Origin: Chryseobacterium sp. CH21
GTDB lineage: Bacteria > Bacteroidota > Bacteroidia > Flavobacteriales > Weeksellaceae
DNA length: 64,000 nucleotides
Reading direction: 5' to 3'
NCBI RefSeq assembly: GCF_004119445.1
Contig: NZ_QICI01000082.1
Span: forward strand, 91,616 to 155,615
How positions within the stretch are numbered: the first letter of the stretch is position 1; the number at the start of each line of letters is the position of its first letter. The notes beneath the pieces are model-generated. The model ran no database searches and had not been told where the DNA came from. It worked only from the letters and a program-made list of their open reading frames with translations. Both the position numbers and the translations under genes were made by a program. This document shows positions 9,923-18,225 of the stretch, in pieces.

Positions 9923-10507
9923 ATGAAAAAGACATTAATTATCATCACGCATCCTGATATTGAAAACTCAGTGATTAATAAATTGTGGTTACAAGAATTA
10001 GAGAAATACCCTGAGAAGTTTCATATCCATCAATTACATAAAGTTTACCCAGATCAGAAATTTGATATTGCAGCCGAACAAAAATTGGTGGAGGAGCACG
10101 ATCATATTATTTTCCAGTTTCCATATTACTGGTATTATGGTCCTGCCTTATTGAAAAAATGGTTTGATGAAGTTCTTACTTACGGTTGGGCTTATGGAAG
10201 CTCAAGTGGTTTTAAGTTTGGAGGAAAGAAAGTGGCTCTTGCGATTTCTTTAGGATTAAAAGAAGAACATTTACAGCGCGGAACGCCATTGAAATTTAAT
10301 CTTGAAGATCTTACCCGTCCTTATGAAGCAATGTTTGACTGGATTAAAGCTGATTACCAGCCGCTTTTTGCTTACTACGGAATGACCTTCGAGCCGACAC
10401 AGGAATGGGTAGAAAGAAGTATACCATTGTATCTTGATTTTTTGGATCGTTTTAATTCTGAGAAAGAAGATGCAAATGTTGCTCAATTTAGTAATGAATT
10501 GAAATAA
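9923..10507 (+). CDS. Flavodoxin-fold NAD(P)H-dependent oxidoreductase (Flavodoxin_2 family)
   Basis: A 194-residue protein resembling the NAD(P)H:quinone oxidoreductase/KefF/MdaB group. It has an N-terminal beta strand and FMN phosphate-binding region (KKTLIIITHPDIENS), the family motif FQFPYYWYYGPALLKKWFDEV at about 75-95, and a second flavin-contact loop (TYGWAYG). The ATG at 9923 is chosen because the family begins right at this strand; an upstream in-frame ATG at 9884 would add 13 non-conserved residues. It probably reduces quinones or related electrophiles in the cytoplasm as an FMN dimer. The AraC regulator gene downstream may control it (inference from order). Confidence 0.85.
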   Translation: MKKTLIIITHPDIENSVINKLWLQELEKYPEKFHIHQLHKVYPDQKFDIAAEQKLVEEHDHIIFQFPYYWYYGPALLKKWFDEVLTYGWAYGSSSGFKFGGKKVALAISLGLKEEHLQRGTPLKFNLEDLTRPYEAMFDWIKADYQPLFAYYGMTFEPTQEWVERSIPLYLDFLDRFNSEKEDANVAQFSNELK

Positions 10508-10529
10508 GGACTAATTCAAATTAATAAGA

Positions 10530-10558
10530 AGAGATGTGTGATAATGCATCTCTTTTTG
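10530..10558 (+). terminator. Terminator after the flavodoxin-fold gene
   Basis: The stem AGAGATG/CATCTCT with a 10-nt loop, ending in a T run, lies 23 nt after the stop codon. Confidence 0.75.
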
Positions 10559-10659
10559 GGTTTAATAAAATTTTGTCCATTACGAAGTAAAAACTGTCCA
10601 TTTTTTATCAGTTTTTAATTTATCAATTTTGAAGGTCACAGCAAGAAAATTATTGAACA

Positions 10660-11544
10660 ATGAACAATCTCAATTGCAGCAAAATTATCAAAGAAAATCC
10701 CAAGGTTTTATCGTGGAATGATGATATCCAGGTAATGCATTATCAAACTCATCAGGAAATCATCAGAGCCAATATGTGTGTTCATATGAATATGATTAGC
10801 ATCGTTCTGCAAGGTGCAAAAGAGATTTTGGGATGCGGAATGAAGAGAATTGTTCCGGCTGGTTCCGGTTTTTTTATGAAAAAGGGTTCTTATCTTGTTT
10901 CCGATAAAATTAATGATGAAGAAATAGGTTATGAATCAATTATTATCTTTTTTTCTGATGTGTGGCTTCAGTCCCAAATTGATACCATTTTCGACTGTAA
11001 AAATACCTCTAAGATACAAGTTGAAGACTGTCTGAACGGCGATGTTGCTTTGTTGGAAGAAGATGAATTAATGAATTCGTTGATTGCTCAGTTTAAATCA
11101 TATTTCGAGTTAAATCAGGATAAAGAACGTTTGCAGGTTTTACTTCCCTTTAAAATCAGAGAATTATTTCAGATTCTCATTTCAGCTCCCAATGGGTATC
11201 ATTTTGAAAAACGATTGCGCAGTTTTGATCATCATCAGAATCCTGATTTAGTTACATTAATGCAGAACAATTACAAAGAAAATATTTCTCTAGAACAATA
11301 TGCTTTTCTTGCCAAATGTAGTTTGTCAACGTTTAAGCGAAAATTTGTACAAACTTTTAAAACAAATCCAGGAAAGTGGATTTTGCAACGCCGATTGGAA
11401 GAGTCTTACGAATTATTAAAAAATTCAGAAAAGAACGTTACAGAAATCGCTTATGAAGTTGGTTTTGAAACTCCCGCCCATTTTATAGCATCATTTAAAC
11501 AGAAATACAGAAACACACCGAAACAGTTGCAGCAACAATTATGA
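10660..11544 (+). CDS. AraC-family transcriptional regulator
   Basis: A 294-residue protein with an N-terminal sensor-like region (about 1-180, beta-rich) and a C-terminal pair of helix-turn-helix motifs. The first is around LEQYAFLAKCSLSTFKRKF and the second around VTEIAYEVGFETPAHFIASF, followed by the family ending YRNTPKQLQQ. It is a cytoplasmic DNA-binding activator or repressor; the effector is unknown. The stop overlaps the start of the Nudix gene by 4 nt (ATGA), so the two are translationally coupled. The oxidoreductase gene just upstream is a plausible target. Confidence 0.9.
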   Translation: MNNLNCSKIIKENPKVLSWNDDIQVMHYQTHQEIIRANMCVHMNMISIVLQGAKEILGCGMKRIVPAGSGFFMKKGSYLVSDKINDEEIGYESIIIFFSDVWLQSQIDTIFDCKNTSKIQVEDCLNGDVALLEEDELMNSLIAQFKSYFELNQDKERLQVLLPFKIRELFQILISAPNGYHFEKRLRSFDHHQNPDLVTLMQNNYKENISLEQYAFLAKCSLSTFKRKFVQTFKTNPGKWILQRRLEESYELLKNSEKNVTEIAYEVGFETPAHFIASFKQKYRNTPKQLQQQL

Positions 11545-12170
11545 AACAGCAAACTTTTTTTGATTTGATTGAGAAGCTTCAAAGTAATCTTCAGAAAAAA
11601 CTTCCGAGAGAAAAAGCACACCAGATAATGGAAGCTCTTTCTGCAGAATATCTGACTTTAAAACCCACAGAGAAAACTCGGAAAAGCGCTGTTTTAATGC
11701 TTTTGTATCCAATCAATGATGAAATTTATTTTCCTTTGATTTTAAGAAATTCTTACGATGGTTTTCATTCGAATGAGATTGGTTTTCCGGGAGGAAGATT
11801 TGAAGAAACAGATGAAAATCTTATCCAGACGGCACTTCGTGAAGCCAAAGAAGAAATTGGAATTGAACCAGATGAAGTTAAAATTTTAGGAACGATTACC
11901 AAAATTTATATCGGTCCTAGCGATTTCAGTGTGTTGCCTGTAGTTGGTTATCTTCCACATCGACCAAATTTCAAACCCGATTCCCGTGAAGTGCAGCAGA
12001 TTTTTGACTTAAAACTAGATTATTTTTCAGATTCTAATAATTTAGGTTTTGGTGAAATAAATATTCCCGGAGATATGGTGACCACTCCTTATTATAAAGT
12101 TGAAGGCCATAAAGTTTGGGGAGCGACGGCAAAAATTATTGTTGAGTTGCTATCAGTTTTAAAACTTTAA
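11541..12170 (+). CDS. Nudix hydrolase, CoA-pyrophosphatase type
   Basis: A 209-residue protein with a complete Nudix box: GGRFEETDENLIQTAL continuing into REAKEEIG, matching GX5EX7REUXEEXGU at about residues 92-115. The region just before it (LRNSYDGFHSNEIGFPGG) fits the CoA diphosphatase subgroup (NudL/YeaB-like), which splits CoA into phosphopantetheine and adenosine 3',5'-bisphosphate. The box Glu residues bind Mg2+ or Mn2+. Its start overlaps the AraC gene by 4 nt. It converges with the deaminase gene, and the two stop codons overlap by 4 nt. Confidence 0.9.
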   Translation: MKQQTFFDLIEKLQSNLQKKLPREKAHQIMEALSAEYLTLKPTEKTRKSAVLMLLYPINDEIYFPLILRNSYDGFHSNEIGFPGGRFEETDENLIQTALREAKEEIGIEPDEVKILGTITKIYIGPSDFSVLPVVGYLPHRPNFKPDSREVQQIFDLKLDYFSDSNNLGFGEINIPGDMVTTPYYKVEGHKVWGATAKIIVELLSVLKL

Positions 12171-12640
12171 TGTTGGAAATGTTTCAAAAGATAATCCTTA
12201 AACTCCTCATTTAAAATCTCACATTCCTCCCGCAAAATTCCCATTTCAATTTCCGGTTTATTTCCCCATTTAGGAACATTTTCAGTTTCTAAAATTTTAA
12301 ATTCTGAAGACTGTCCGCCCACAAAAGGAACTGAAACTCCCAAAATCAATTTTGAAATCTGATGATGTCTGATCAGATAAGAACACATAATACAAGGCTC
12401 GTGAGTTGAAAACATAACAGATTTTTCCAAAACATCCCGATATCCATTCGCCAAAGCATCTTTCACTGCTAAAATTTCCGCGTGCTGCGTAATATCTCCA
12501 CTGGATTTTCCTGATTCTATGCCTCTTCCAATAATTTTATTTTCAAAAACCAAAAGAGATCCTACGGGCGGATTTCCATTTGCCAATGCCTGTTTTGCGA
12601 GTTTAATGCATTCAAGCATATATTTTTTATAGCTGTCCAT
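12167..12640 (-). CDS. Nucleoside/guanine deaminase (cytidine-deaminase-like fold)
   Basis: A 157-residue zinc deaminase. The zinc and catalytic motifs are HAEILAV (His ligand and proton-shuttle Glu, about residue 50) and PCIMCSYLI (two Cys ligands, about 82-86). The pattern fits the dCMP/CDA superfamily, nearer to guanine deaminase and TadA-like nucleoside deaminases than to cytidine deaminase; the exact base cannot be told from motifs. The gene lies just downstream of an AraC gene on the same strand (11-nt gap) and probably shares its transcript. Confidence 0.85.
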   Translation of the reverse strand: MDSYKKYMLECIKLAKQALANGNPPVGSLLVFENKIIGRGIESGKSSGDITQHAEILAVKDALANGYRDVLEKSVMFSTHEPCIMCSYLIRHHQISKLILGVSVPFVGGQSSEFKILETENVPKWGNKPEIEMGILREECEILNEEFKDYLLKHFQH

Positions 12641-12651
12641 TTTTAATTTAA

Positions 12652-13536
12652 TTAAGATTCTGCACCTCGATTAAAGCCAATAGTATTTCGGTAAATCTGA
12701 GGCGAAATATCCGTTTTGTTTTTAAAAAGCCTGCTGAAATAATATTCATCTTCATAACCCAATTCATAGGCGATTTCTTTGATTGTTTTATCCGTAAGAT
12801 ACAGTTCACGTTTAGCTTCAATAATGATTCTTTCTGTAATCAAATCCGAAAGTGTTTTATTAAAATGATTTTTGGTAATTCTCGCCAGTGAAGCCGGAGT
12901 CTGATTTAGTAAATCCGCATAATCACTCGCCGAATGTTTGGTACGGAAATGATCTTCAATCGCATTTTTCAGATTTTGTATCAAAAACTGTTGCTTAATA
13001 TTTACCGTTTCTGAATTTTGAATTGTTTGCTGTTCCAACTTGATTCTAGTGGCAGTCACCAACAGAATTTTTAGATAAGAAATCAAAACTTCATCTTTCC
13101 TGAAAGCATCATTTTTAAGCTCATTGGCAATGCCGTTAATCAAATTCAGAATCGAACTTTTACTGAATTCATTTAAATGAATAAAGGGTTGCTGATAAAC
13201 ATTATTAAACAAAATCCCATTCGCTGCAATTTCTTTGTGATGCCTGTAAATACAGAAAAAATCGTGATGAAACTGTATCGAAATTCCCATAATCGGTTTT
13301 TCAGATTTCAACATAAACGGCTGATAAGGATAGAATGCAAATAACGTATTTTCCTTGAAATTATAGTCGCAAAGATCAACCGTAGCAACGCCCTCTCCCG
13401 AAGTAATCAGGATTAATGTAAAATAATTATTCCGCTGAATATGGTCAAAATAGCTGTTGTTATCAAACTCAAAAAGCTTGAAAGCCAGATTTCCGTTTTG
13501 CTCATTCACGAGCGTGTAGACCGATTGTGACAACAT
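12652..13536 (-). CDS. AraC-family transcriptional regulator
   Basis: A 294-residue regulator with a cupin-like N-terminal sensor region (about 1-160) and a C-terminal double helix-turn-helix. The motifs include DYADLLNQTPASLARITKN and IKEIAYELGYEDEYYFSRLF, and the family segment KNKTDISPQIYR follows. It sits downstream of the DsrE and Old Yellow Enzyme genes on the same strand, so it may sense a product of that redox group (inference). This AraC and the one at 10660 share length but are not close copies. Confidence 0.9.
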   Translation of the reverse strand: MLSQSVYTLVNEQNGNLAFKLFEFDNNSYFDHIQRNNYFTLILITSGEGVATVDLCDYNFKENTLFAFYPYQPFMLKSEKPIMGISIQFHHDFFCIYRHHKEIAANGILFNNVYQQPFIHLNEFSKSSILNLINGIANELKNDAFRKDEVLISYLKILLVTATRIKLEQQTIQNSETVNIKQQFLIQNLKNAIEDHFRTKHSASDYADLLNQTPASLARITKNHFNKTLSDLITERIIIEAKRELYLTDKTIKEIAYELGYEDEYYFSRLFKNKTDISPQIYRNTIGFNRGAES

Positions 13537-13612
13537 TTTATATGCAATTTAATTATAATTTTTAAACAAAACTGCTCTCCGAAAAATTTCAAAGAGCAGT
13601 TTCAAAACAAGA

Positions 13613-13978
13613 TTAGAAAATCAAAATATCATAACCTTCATTTCGCAGGTTTAGGAAACTTGGCAAACCAGGTGTTCCCGGAACTTCATTTTCATTCAAT
13701 AATTCATATCCGGAAACTTCAGTCCCAAATACCGCCACACAACCTTTCGAAAGGCCGTGCACATAATCTTTCACCTCATTGTAAAGCCCATGAACAGGGT
13801 GGCCGGCCTTCTCCAATTGTTCCGGCCATCTGATTCCCGTTCCCTGAAAAATAATTTTCACCTCTTCACCAGCGTGTTTAAATTCATAAGCTGATGCCAA
13901 AGCGTTAAATACTCTTCCCAAAGCTTCTTCCGTACCAGCTTTTGGGTCAGAAAGAATAATAATTGCTGTTTTTTTCAT
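13613..13978 (-). CDS. DsrE-family protein
   Basis: A 121-residue protein of the DsrE/DsrF-like fold. It begins with KKTAIIILSDPKAGTEEALGRV, a strand-loop-helix typical of the family, and carries a conserved Cys in SKGCVAVFG at about residue 85. The frame stays open upstream to 14134, but residues before the ATG at 13978 are encoded by the non-coding repeat-like sequence described at 14090-14180, so the inner ATG is used. The role may be in sulfur or redox handling; no partner (DsrF/H, TusA) is nearby. The AraC gene follows 76 nt downstream. Confidence 0.82.
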   Translation of the reverse strand: MKKTAIIILSDPKAGTEEALGRVFNALASAYEFKHAGEEVKIIFQGTGIRWPEQLEKAGHPVHGLYNEVKDYVHGLSKGCVAVFGTEVSGYELLNENEVPGTPGLPSFLNLRNEGYDILIF

Positions 13979-14089
13979 TGTATAAAAAATTAATTTACAT
14001 TGCAAAGATGTGGGAATAACGGTCGCTAAAGAATGGATGATTTCTACTTTGTAATGGAGATTTTTTAGGAGCTTAATTCCGCTATCCAC

Positions 14090-14180
14090 TATATCTTTTT
14101 TGTCACGGCTTCCGCTTCGCTCCACCCGCAACAAAAAAGGATGCCGTTCCTATCGGGGCTAGGGTCTCCGTCAACCATTC
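14090..14180. repeat. GC-rich intergenic repeat-like segment
   Basis: This stretch is clearly more GC-rich than its surroundings (cacggcttccgcttcgctcc and following). On the minus strand it translates to a pseudo-coding string with ERSGSRDKK. I recall similar strings from intergenic repeats of flavobacterial genomes, but only one copy is present in this window. Confidence 0.4.
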
Positions 14181-14285
14181 AAGAGCAGGTAAAATCTGAA
14201 AGTTGAAAAATAGAATTTCGCAAAAGCAAAAAAACGAACTCTAATTAAAAAGTTCGCCTGATTTTAAAATCTAAACTATTGAATT

Positions 14286-15371
14286 CTAAGAGCCTGGCTT
14301 CACAAAAGTCTGCCAGCCTCTCATCGTTTCAATAAAACGTTCACTCAATCCACCTTCCCGAAGAAAATCAGCCGTCACAGGCAATTTCAGGCTGTCATAA
14401 TTCGGATTAGCTTTCACTTGAAGCGGAAAATCCCTTTGAAGAATTCCGGCTCGTGCAATTAATACAAAATCACAACCTTCATCCAGCAATTCTCCGGCTC
14501 GCTGTGCACTCATTATTTTTCCAGCAGCCCCCAGACGAACGCCTTTTCGGGGAAGTTCTGTGAAAACACTCAACATTGTTTTGCCCTGAAAACTGCCTTC
14601 ACGTACAAGCTGTGCCGAATCCCAAAGTGCCAAATCCAAATAATCAATCAATTCCTTATTAAAAATTTCCGCCGTAATTTCACGTAACTCTTCCAAACGA
14701 AGTCCATACCGTTCAATCGACAATCGCCATCCAATCTGAAAATCATTTCCACAGGCTTTACGGATGCCTTCAATCACTTCAATTGTAAATCTCGCTCTGT
14801 TTTCTACACTTCCGCCGTATTGATCAGTTCTGTCATTCAGATTGGGAGATAAAAATTCAGATAAAATCCAACCAAAAGCACCGTGAACAGAAACACCATC
14901 AAACCCTGCTAGCTTTGCTCTTTTTGCTGCCTCAATAAAACTGTCACGAATTCTTTCAACTTCTTCCGTAGAAATCGCTTTGATACCTTTTAGAGTTTTG
15001 TCCGAAGCCGGAGCCGGAATGCCTCCCAAAGAAGGAACGGCTCGGTGTCCCGCATGGTGAAGTTGCACGGCAGACAAAGCGCCACCTTCACGAATCGCAG
15101 TTGCCATTTTCGTCAATCCCGGCAAGTGTTTGTCGCTGTGAATTCCCAACTGCCGCTCAAAAGCAATGGCTCCCGCTTCCACAGTAGAAGCACTGGTTTG
15201 GATTAATCCGTAACCACTCTGTGCCAATTGTTCCATCCAGAATTGGTCGTATTGGGAAGCTGTACCGTCAAAATCACTTTGCTGACTGGTTAAAGGTGCC
15301 ATCATAAAACGATTTTTCATCGGCGAACCGTGAAGGAATGTAAGGGGTTTAAATAAATCAGAAACAGACAT
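14286..15371 (-). CDS. NADH:flavin oxidoreductase, Old Yellow Enzyme family
   Basis: A 361-residue TIM-barrel flavoenzyme. It starts with SDLFKPLTFLHGSPMKNRFMMAPLT, has the substrate-binding His region LHHAGHRAV at about 105, the family signature NLNDRTDQYGGSVENRARF at about 175-193, and a C-terminal FMN phosphate-binding stretch (DFVLIARAGI). Such enzymes reduce activated C=C bonds of enones with FMN and NAD(P)H in the cytoplasm. The physiological substrate is not evident. It is the first gene of a minus-strand group with DsrE, AraC and deaminase genes, but a gap of about 300 nt with the GC-rich repeat separates it from DsrE. Confidence 0.9.
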   Translation of the reverse strand: MSVSDLFKPLTFLHGSPMKNRFMMAPLTSQQSDFDGTASQYDQFWMEQLAQSGYGLIQTSASTVEAGAIAFERQLGIHSDKHLPGLTKMATAIREGGALSAVQLHHAGHRAVPSLGGIPAPASDKTLKGIKAISTEEVERIRDSFIEAAKRAKLAGFDGVSVHGAFGWILSEFLSPNLNDRTDQYGGSVENRARFTIEVIEGIRKACGNDFQIGWRLSIERYGLRLEELREITAEIFNKELIDYLDLALWDSAQLVREGSFQGKTMLSVFTELPRKGVRLGAAGKIMSAQRAGELLDEGCDFVLIARAGILQRDFPLQVKANPNYDSLKLPVTADFLREGGLSERFIETMRGWQTFVKPGS

Positions 15372-15519
15372 TTGTATAATTTTTTAGTTTAACATATCAA
15401 TTTTGTCTGCTGCAAAGTTGGAATTTTCGGTAGCTATTAAAAATGGATGATTTTGATTATATGATGGATGTTTTGTGACCTTATCCCGAAAAACCTTACC
15501 ACCTAAAAGTGGGGATTAT

Positions 15520-15756
15520 TTATATACCTAACAACTGCTTAGCTAATTCGATGTCTTCGTCAGGTATGCCTCTAATTAAGCGCTGTTTAATTTCATCTTT
15601 CAAGTCCAATGCATTAAGCGTTTCTTTTAGATTGTATTGTCCAGGATATTTACTGTGATCATACTCATGAAGTACAGTTCCATCATCAAATAAAGTATAA
15701 TCATCATCTAATTCATTCTTCATCTGATGGGATTGGGAAATTATTCTTTTTTCCAT
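15520..15756 (-). CDS. Small conserved-looking protein of unknown function
   Basis: A 78-residue acidic protein (MEKRIISQSHQMKNELDDDY...), which would be 83 residues if the upstream ATG at 15771 is used. It contains the string YTLFDDGTVLHEYDHSKYPG and a C-terminal helix ending AKQLLGI. I recognise no domain. It has ordinary codon use and no signal peptide. It is a single gene between the Old Yellow Enzyme and the hairpin array. Confidence 0.55.
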   Translation of the reverse strand: MEKRIISQSHQMKNELDDDYTLFDDGTVLHEYDHSKYPGQYNLKETLNALDLKDEIKQRLIRGIPDEDIELAKQLLGI

Positions 15757-15890
15757 AATTATTATTTTCATTAAAACTACAATTGGTTGATAATCAATTA
15801 TTACGGTTTCCTGTAGAGTTATTACTACAGTACCCCCGCATATTTACTGAGTTTTTTAAACGATAAATACACGTCAAGTTTTTTTTAATG

Positions 15891-15914
15891 GCCTCGGAAT
15901 TGCCGGGGATTTTT
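15891..15914 (+). terminator. Terminator-like hairpin (array element 1)
   Basis: The stem CCTCGG/CCGGGG (one T-G pair) with a 5-nt loop is followed by ATTTTTATTT. Confidence 0.55.
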
Positions 15915-16064
15915 ATTTATTGACTAAAACAAAATGTACCACAAAAAGACCGATTTCATCAAATAGTGATGTAATTGGTATGTGTGTTGTTAATGATACT
16001 TTAAGTTTTTAAGAGAGTTTTTATTTAACCTACATCATTTAATGTATAATTCATTTTTTACTTT

Positions 16065-16094
16065 CTCCTCCTGGTTGCTCGGGAGGTTTTTTAT
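16065..16094 (+). terminator. Terminator-like hairpin (array element 2)
   Basis: The stem CCTCC/GGAGG with a loop of about 10 nt is followed by TTTTTTATTT. Confidence 0.55.
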
Positions 16095-16182
16095 TTGGCT
16101 CCAATAAAACCGTATTTAAATTTCTGTCGTATATGAAGATACAGCTCAAGTTTAATTGAGTTTTCATGGTTATTAGTTTGTG

Positions 16183-16209
16183 TCCTCGGAGAGATCTGGG
16201 GATTTTTTA
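16183..16209 (+). terminator. Terminator-like hairpin (array element 3)
   Basis: The stem TCCTC/GGGGA is followed by a T run. The 14-mer ATGGTTATTAGTTT lies directly upstream, as it does at the hairpin near 39813-39833 on the other strand. Confidence 0.55.
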
Positions 16210-16286
16210 TTACTAATTAGTCACTATTATTGGATATATAATAATGATTTTCGTATAATTGCGTCCAACTAAAAATTATTATAACT

Positions 16287-16835
16287 ATGAGAAAATTACT
16301 TTTCGCTTCAGCTTGTGCTCTAACATTATTATCATGCGTAAGAGAAGAATCAGATATTCAGGGGGAATATGATACCAAAAATATCAATAAATCTACTTTA
16401 GTTAAAGGAGGTGAAGCTTCCAAAACTTGGGAAAAAGTTATCACGCGTTATTACAGTAATACTTTAATGAAGCATTACTTTGGTTCACCTAATCAATTGC
16501 CGCCTGGATTTCCGGCACTTGGATGGAGAGATGAAGGAACGGCATTTATTTTAGCAGGAGAGTCTGGTTTAGGTCATATTGATCCACTTTACAGCATGGT
16601 TCACCCGGGCAATGGAGATAATGTAATAATTTTCGCCCATGATATTCCTGCCGTTGCGGCACAAGGTTATCAGCAAAAAGAATTAATAGGATATGCTTAT
16701 GGTCCTGATGGGACACCTGTTTACAGGTATTATAGACCCTCAAAACATGGACATTTATATACAACTAATTGGAATGAATTAGGCGGTGGAGGTAATGGGT
16801 GGACGTACGAAGGTGTATTTTTTTATGCTAAATAA
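16287..16835 (+). CDS. Lipoprotein with a DUF5648-like C-terminal domain
   Basis: A 182-residue protein with a lipoprotein signal (lipobox LLSC at about residue 17). Its C-terminal half is rich in Gly, Tyr and Trp, with GTPVYRYYRPSKHGHLYTTN and GNGWTYEGVFFY. This resembles DUF5648, a short repeat domain found on secreted hydrolases and lectin-like proteins of many bacteria (family call from memory). It is probably surface-exposed or periplasmic; I see no catalytic motif. A clear terminator follows at 16859. It is a single-gene unit preceded by the hairpin array. Confidence 0.65.
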   Translation: MRKLLFASACALTLLSCVREESDIQGEYDTKNINKSTLVKGGEASKTWEKVITRYYSNTLMKHYFGSPNQLPPGFPALGWRDEGTAFILAGESGLGHIDPLYSMVHPGNGDNVIIFAHDIPAVAAQGYQQKELIGYAYGPDGTPVYRYYRPSKHGHLYTTNWNELGGGGNGWTYEGVFFYAK

Positions 16836-16858
16836 ACGTATTTCATTATTTGCTTTTA

Positions 16859-16887
16859 ACCTCCCAATACCTATGGGAGGTTTTTTT
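16859..16887 (+). terminator. Terminator after the DUF5648-like lipoprotein
   Basis: Perfect 7-bp stem ACCTCCC/GGGAGGT, 9-nt loop, then seven T. Confidence 0.85.
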
Positions 16888-16974
16888 GTGGATGACTTTT
16901 TCATGCATCAAGTTCTGTTGTATAAAGGCTTTTGTTTTGTGATTTTTGGTTAAAAATATATCCAATTTTGTGAA

Positions 16975-17208
16975 ATGGAACGGTCTATTATACATATAGA
17001 TCTGGATACGTTTTTTATATCCTGTTATAGGCTGGTAGACTCTGAACCCCGCTGCACAAAGTCTCCAGACTTTAAACCTAAAGGAACTATTTGTTATCAT
17101 AACAAAAGTTTTTATATCAAGAGTGGTAAAGTGTATTTAAAAGTATTGTTTTGGGGTTTTATTTCTTATTATTCAAGAAAAGCAAAGCAATATCCGATGT
17201 GTTTATAG
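16975..17208 (+). pseudogene. Relic of a Y-family DNA polymerase (dinB/DNA polymerase IV) 5' end
   Basis: The first ~22 codons, MERSIIHIDLDTFFISCYRL and two more, match the start of flavobacterial DNA polymerase IV, where IVHIDLDTFFVSCERLVDS is the first metal-binding strand-loop. After residue 22 the similarity stops: the little-finger, palm and second catalytic motifs are absent and the ORF ends at 77 codons. It is best read as a decayed fragment, not a functional gene. The family call rests on the one motif. Confidence 0.5.
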
Positions 17209-17410
17209 TCTCATTTTTATATTGATGGCTATAAGTATTTGGATTTTCTCTTTCCATACAATGGGAATCCTGAGATTTTGAGGGGAATAATTTATTATTC
17301 TATAAATATTCAATGGTTTGGTTCCATATTCATAAGTGTACTTTATGATTTCCTTTCCCGCTATCTCATCCTATGGCTACAACCCTAGAATTAAATTTTA
17401 GTATAATTAA
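17209..17410. other. Intergenic, no gene seen
   Basis: AT-rich sequence between the dinB relic and the regulatory region of the ABC operon. I see nothing in it. Confidence 0.6.
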
Positions 17411-17463
17411 AGCAATTTTGTTGCAATAATGAAAATAATCTTTATTTTTGAAACAATATTGCA
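17411..17463 (+). promoter_or_regulatory. RiPP-locus promoter with two operator palindromes (site A)
   Basis: The palindrome aGCAA-N5-TTGCA (17411-17425, one mismatch) is followed 17 nt later by a perfect -7 box TATTTTTG (17443-17450). A second copy, TGaAA-N5-TTGCA (17449-17463, one mismatch), overlaps the end of the -7 box. The spacing is almost identical to site B at 18226-18279. This suggests a repressor that binds both sides of the promoter (inference). Confidence 0.6.
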
Positions 17464-17506
17464 TTAAGGTAATTTTTGAAGATCTAAATCAAATACATTA
17501 AAAATT

Positions 17507-18208
17507 ATGATCAAGATTGAAAATACAAGTAAATCTTATAAGGGAAAAGTGGCTGTAGATAAGCTTTCCTTATCCATAGAGAAAGGAGAAATATATGGAT
17601 TACTCGGTCCGAATGGCGCAGGAAAATCTACTACATTGAATATGCTGCTGGGATTTTTGAAACCAGATTCAGGAGTAATACTTCTCGACAATATCGATAT
17701 AAGTACCAATGTAAAGGAAGCCAGAAAAGTGATAGGCTATATTCCTGAAAACGTGAATCTCTATCCTTATTTAACGGGAATTGAAAATCTCTACTATTTC
17801 TGCAAACTGGCAGGAAAAGAATACAGTACAACAGAACTTTCTGATATTCTTTCAGATTGTGGATTGCAGACAGATTCTCAAAATAAAAAAACAGAAACCT
17901 ACTCCAAAGGGATGAGACAGAAGGTTGGAATTGCCATTGCCTATGCCAAAAAAGCGAAAGTATACCTTTTGGATGAGCCTTCAAGCGGTCTCGATCCTTC
18001 AGCAAGCAATGAACTCTCTGCTTTACTAAAAAAATTGGCAGAAAACGGAGCAACGGTTCTAATGGCTTCCCATGATATTTTCCGGGTAAAAGAAACTTCA
18101 AGCTGTATAGGAATTCTTAAAAACGGATTGCTGGTGAAGGAAATACCTGCTTTAGATGTAACAGCCAATGAGTTGGAAAAAATTTATCTCGATTATATAC
18201 AAGAATAA
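17507..18208 (+). CDS. ABC transporter ATP-binding protein
   Basis: A 233-residue ABC ATPase with all core motifs: Walker A GPNGAGKST at about residue 37, signature YSKGMRQK at about 132, Walker B VYLLDEPSSGLDP at about 151 and the switch His in ASHD. Its type fits exporters and immunity systems with separate ABC-2 membrane subunits. The two ABC-2 permease genes downstream are its likely partners. It is preceded by operator site A. Within a lanthipeptide locus, such a set is often the self-immunity pump (LanFEG-like; inference). Confidence 0.9.
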   Translation: MIKIENTSKSYKGKVAVDKLSLSIEKGEIYGLLGPNGAGKSTTLNMLLGFLKPDSGVILLDNIDISTNVKEARKVIGYIPENVNLYPYLTGIENLYYFCKLAGKEYSTTELSDILSDCGLQTDSQNKKTETYSKGMRQKVGIAIAYAKKAKVYLLDEPSSGLDPSASNELSALLKKLAENGATVLMASHDIFRVKETSSCIGILKNGLLVKEIPALDVTANELEKIYLDYIQE

Positions 18209-18225
18209 AACTTAAAAAAAAATAT

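Larger units (their letters stand above)
15757..16286. other. Gene-free region with three hairpin elements
   Basis: No convincing ORF is present. Three GC-rich hairpins followed by T runs are spaced 100-180 nt apart (15891-15914, 16065-16094, 16183-16209). The third carries the 14-mer ATGGTTATTAGTTT at 16166-16179, which recurs at 39836-39849 (minus strand), 61276-61289 and 61649-61662. The region may encode several short RNAs or be a set of repeated intergenic elements. Confidence 0.5.

Noticed and set aside
13979..14134. Upstream extension of the DsrE gene to an ATG at 14134
   Set aside because: The added residues come from the GC-rich repeat-like segment and do not belong to the DsrE family, which starts at the inner ATG.
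15780..16286. Tiny ORFs reading through the three hairpins (for example MVISL...)
   Set aside because: They are under 25 codons, change length and sequence from copy to copy and read through the hairpin stems; terminators or small RNAs explain the sequence better.
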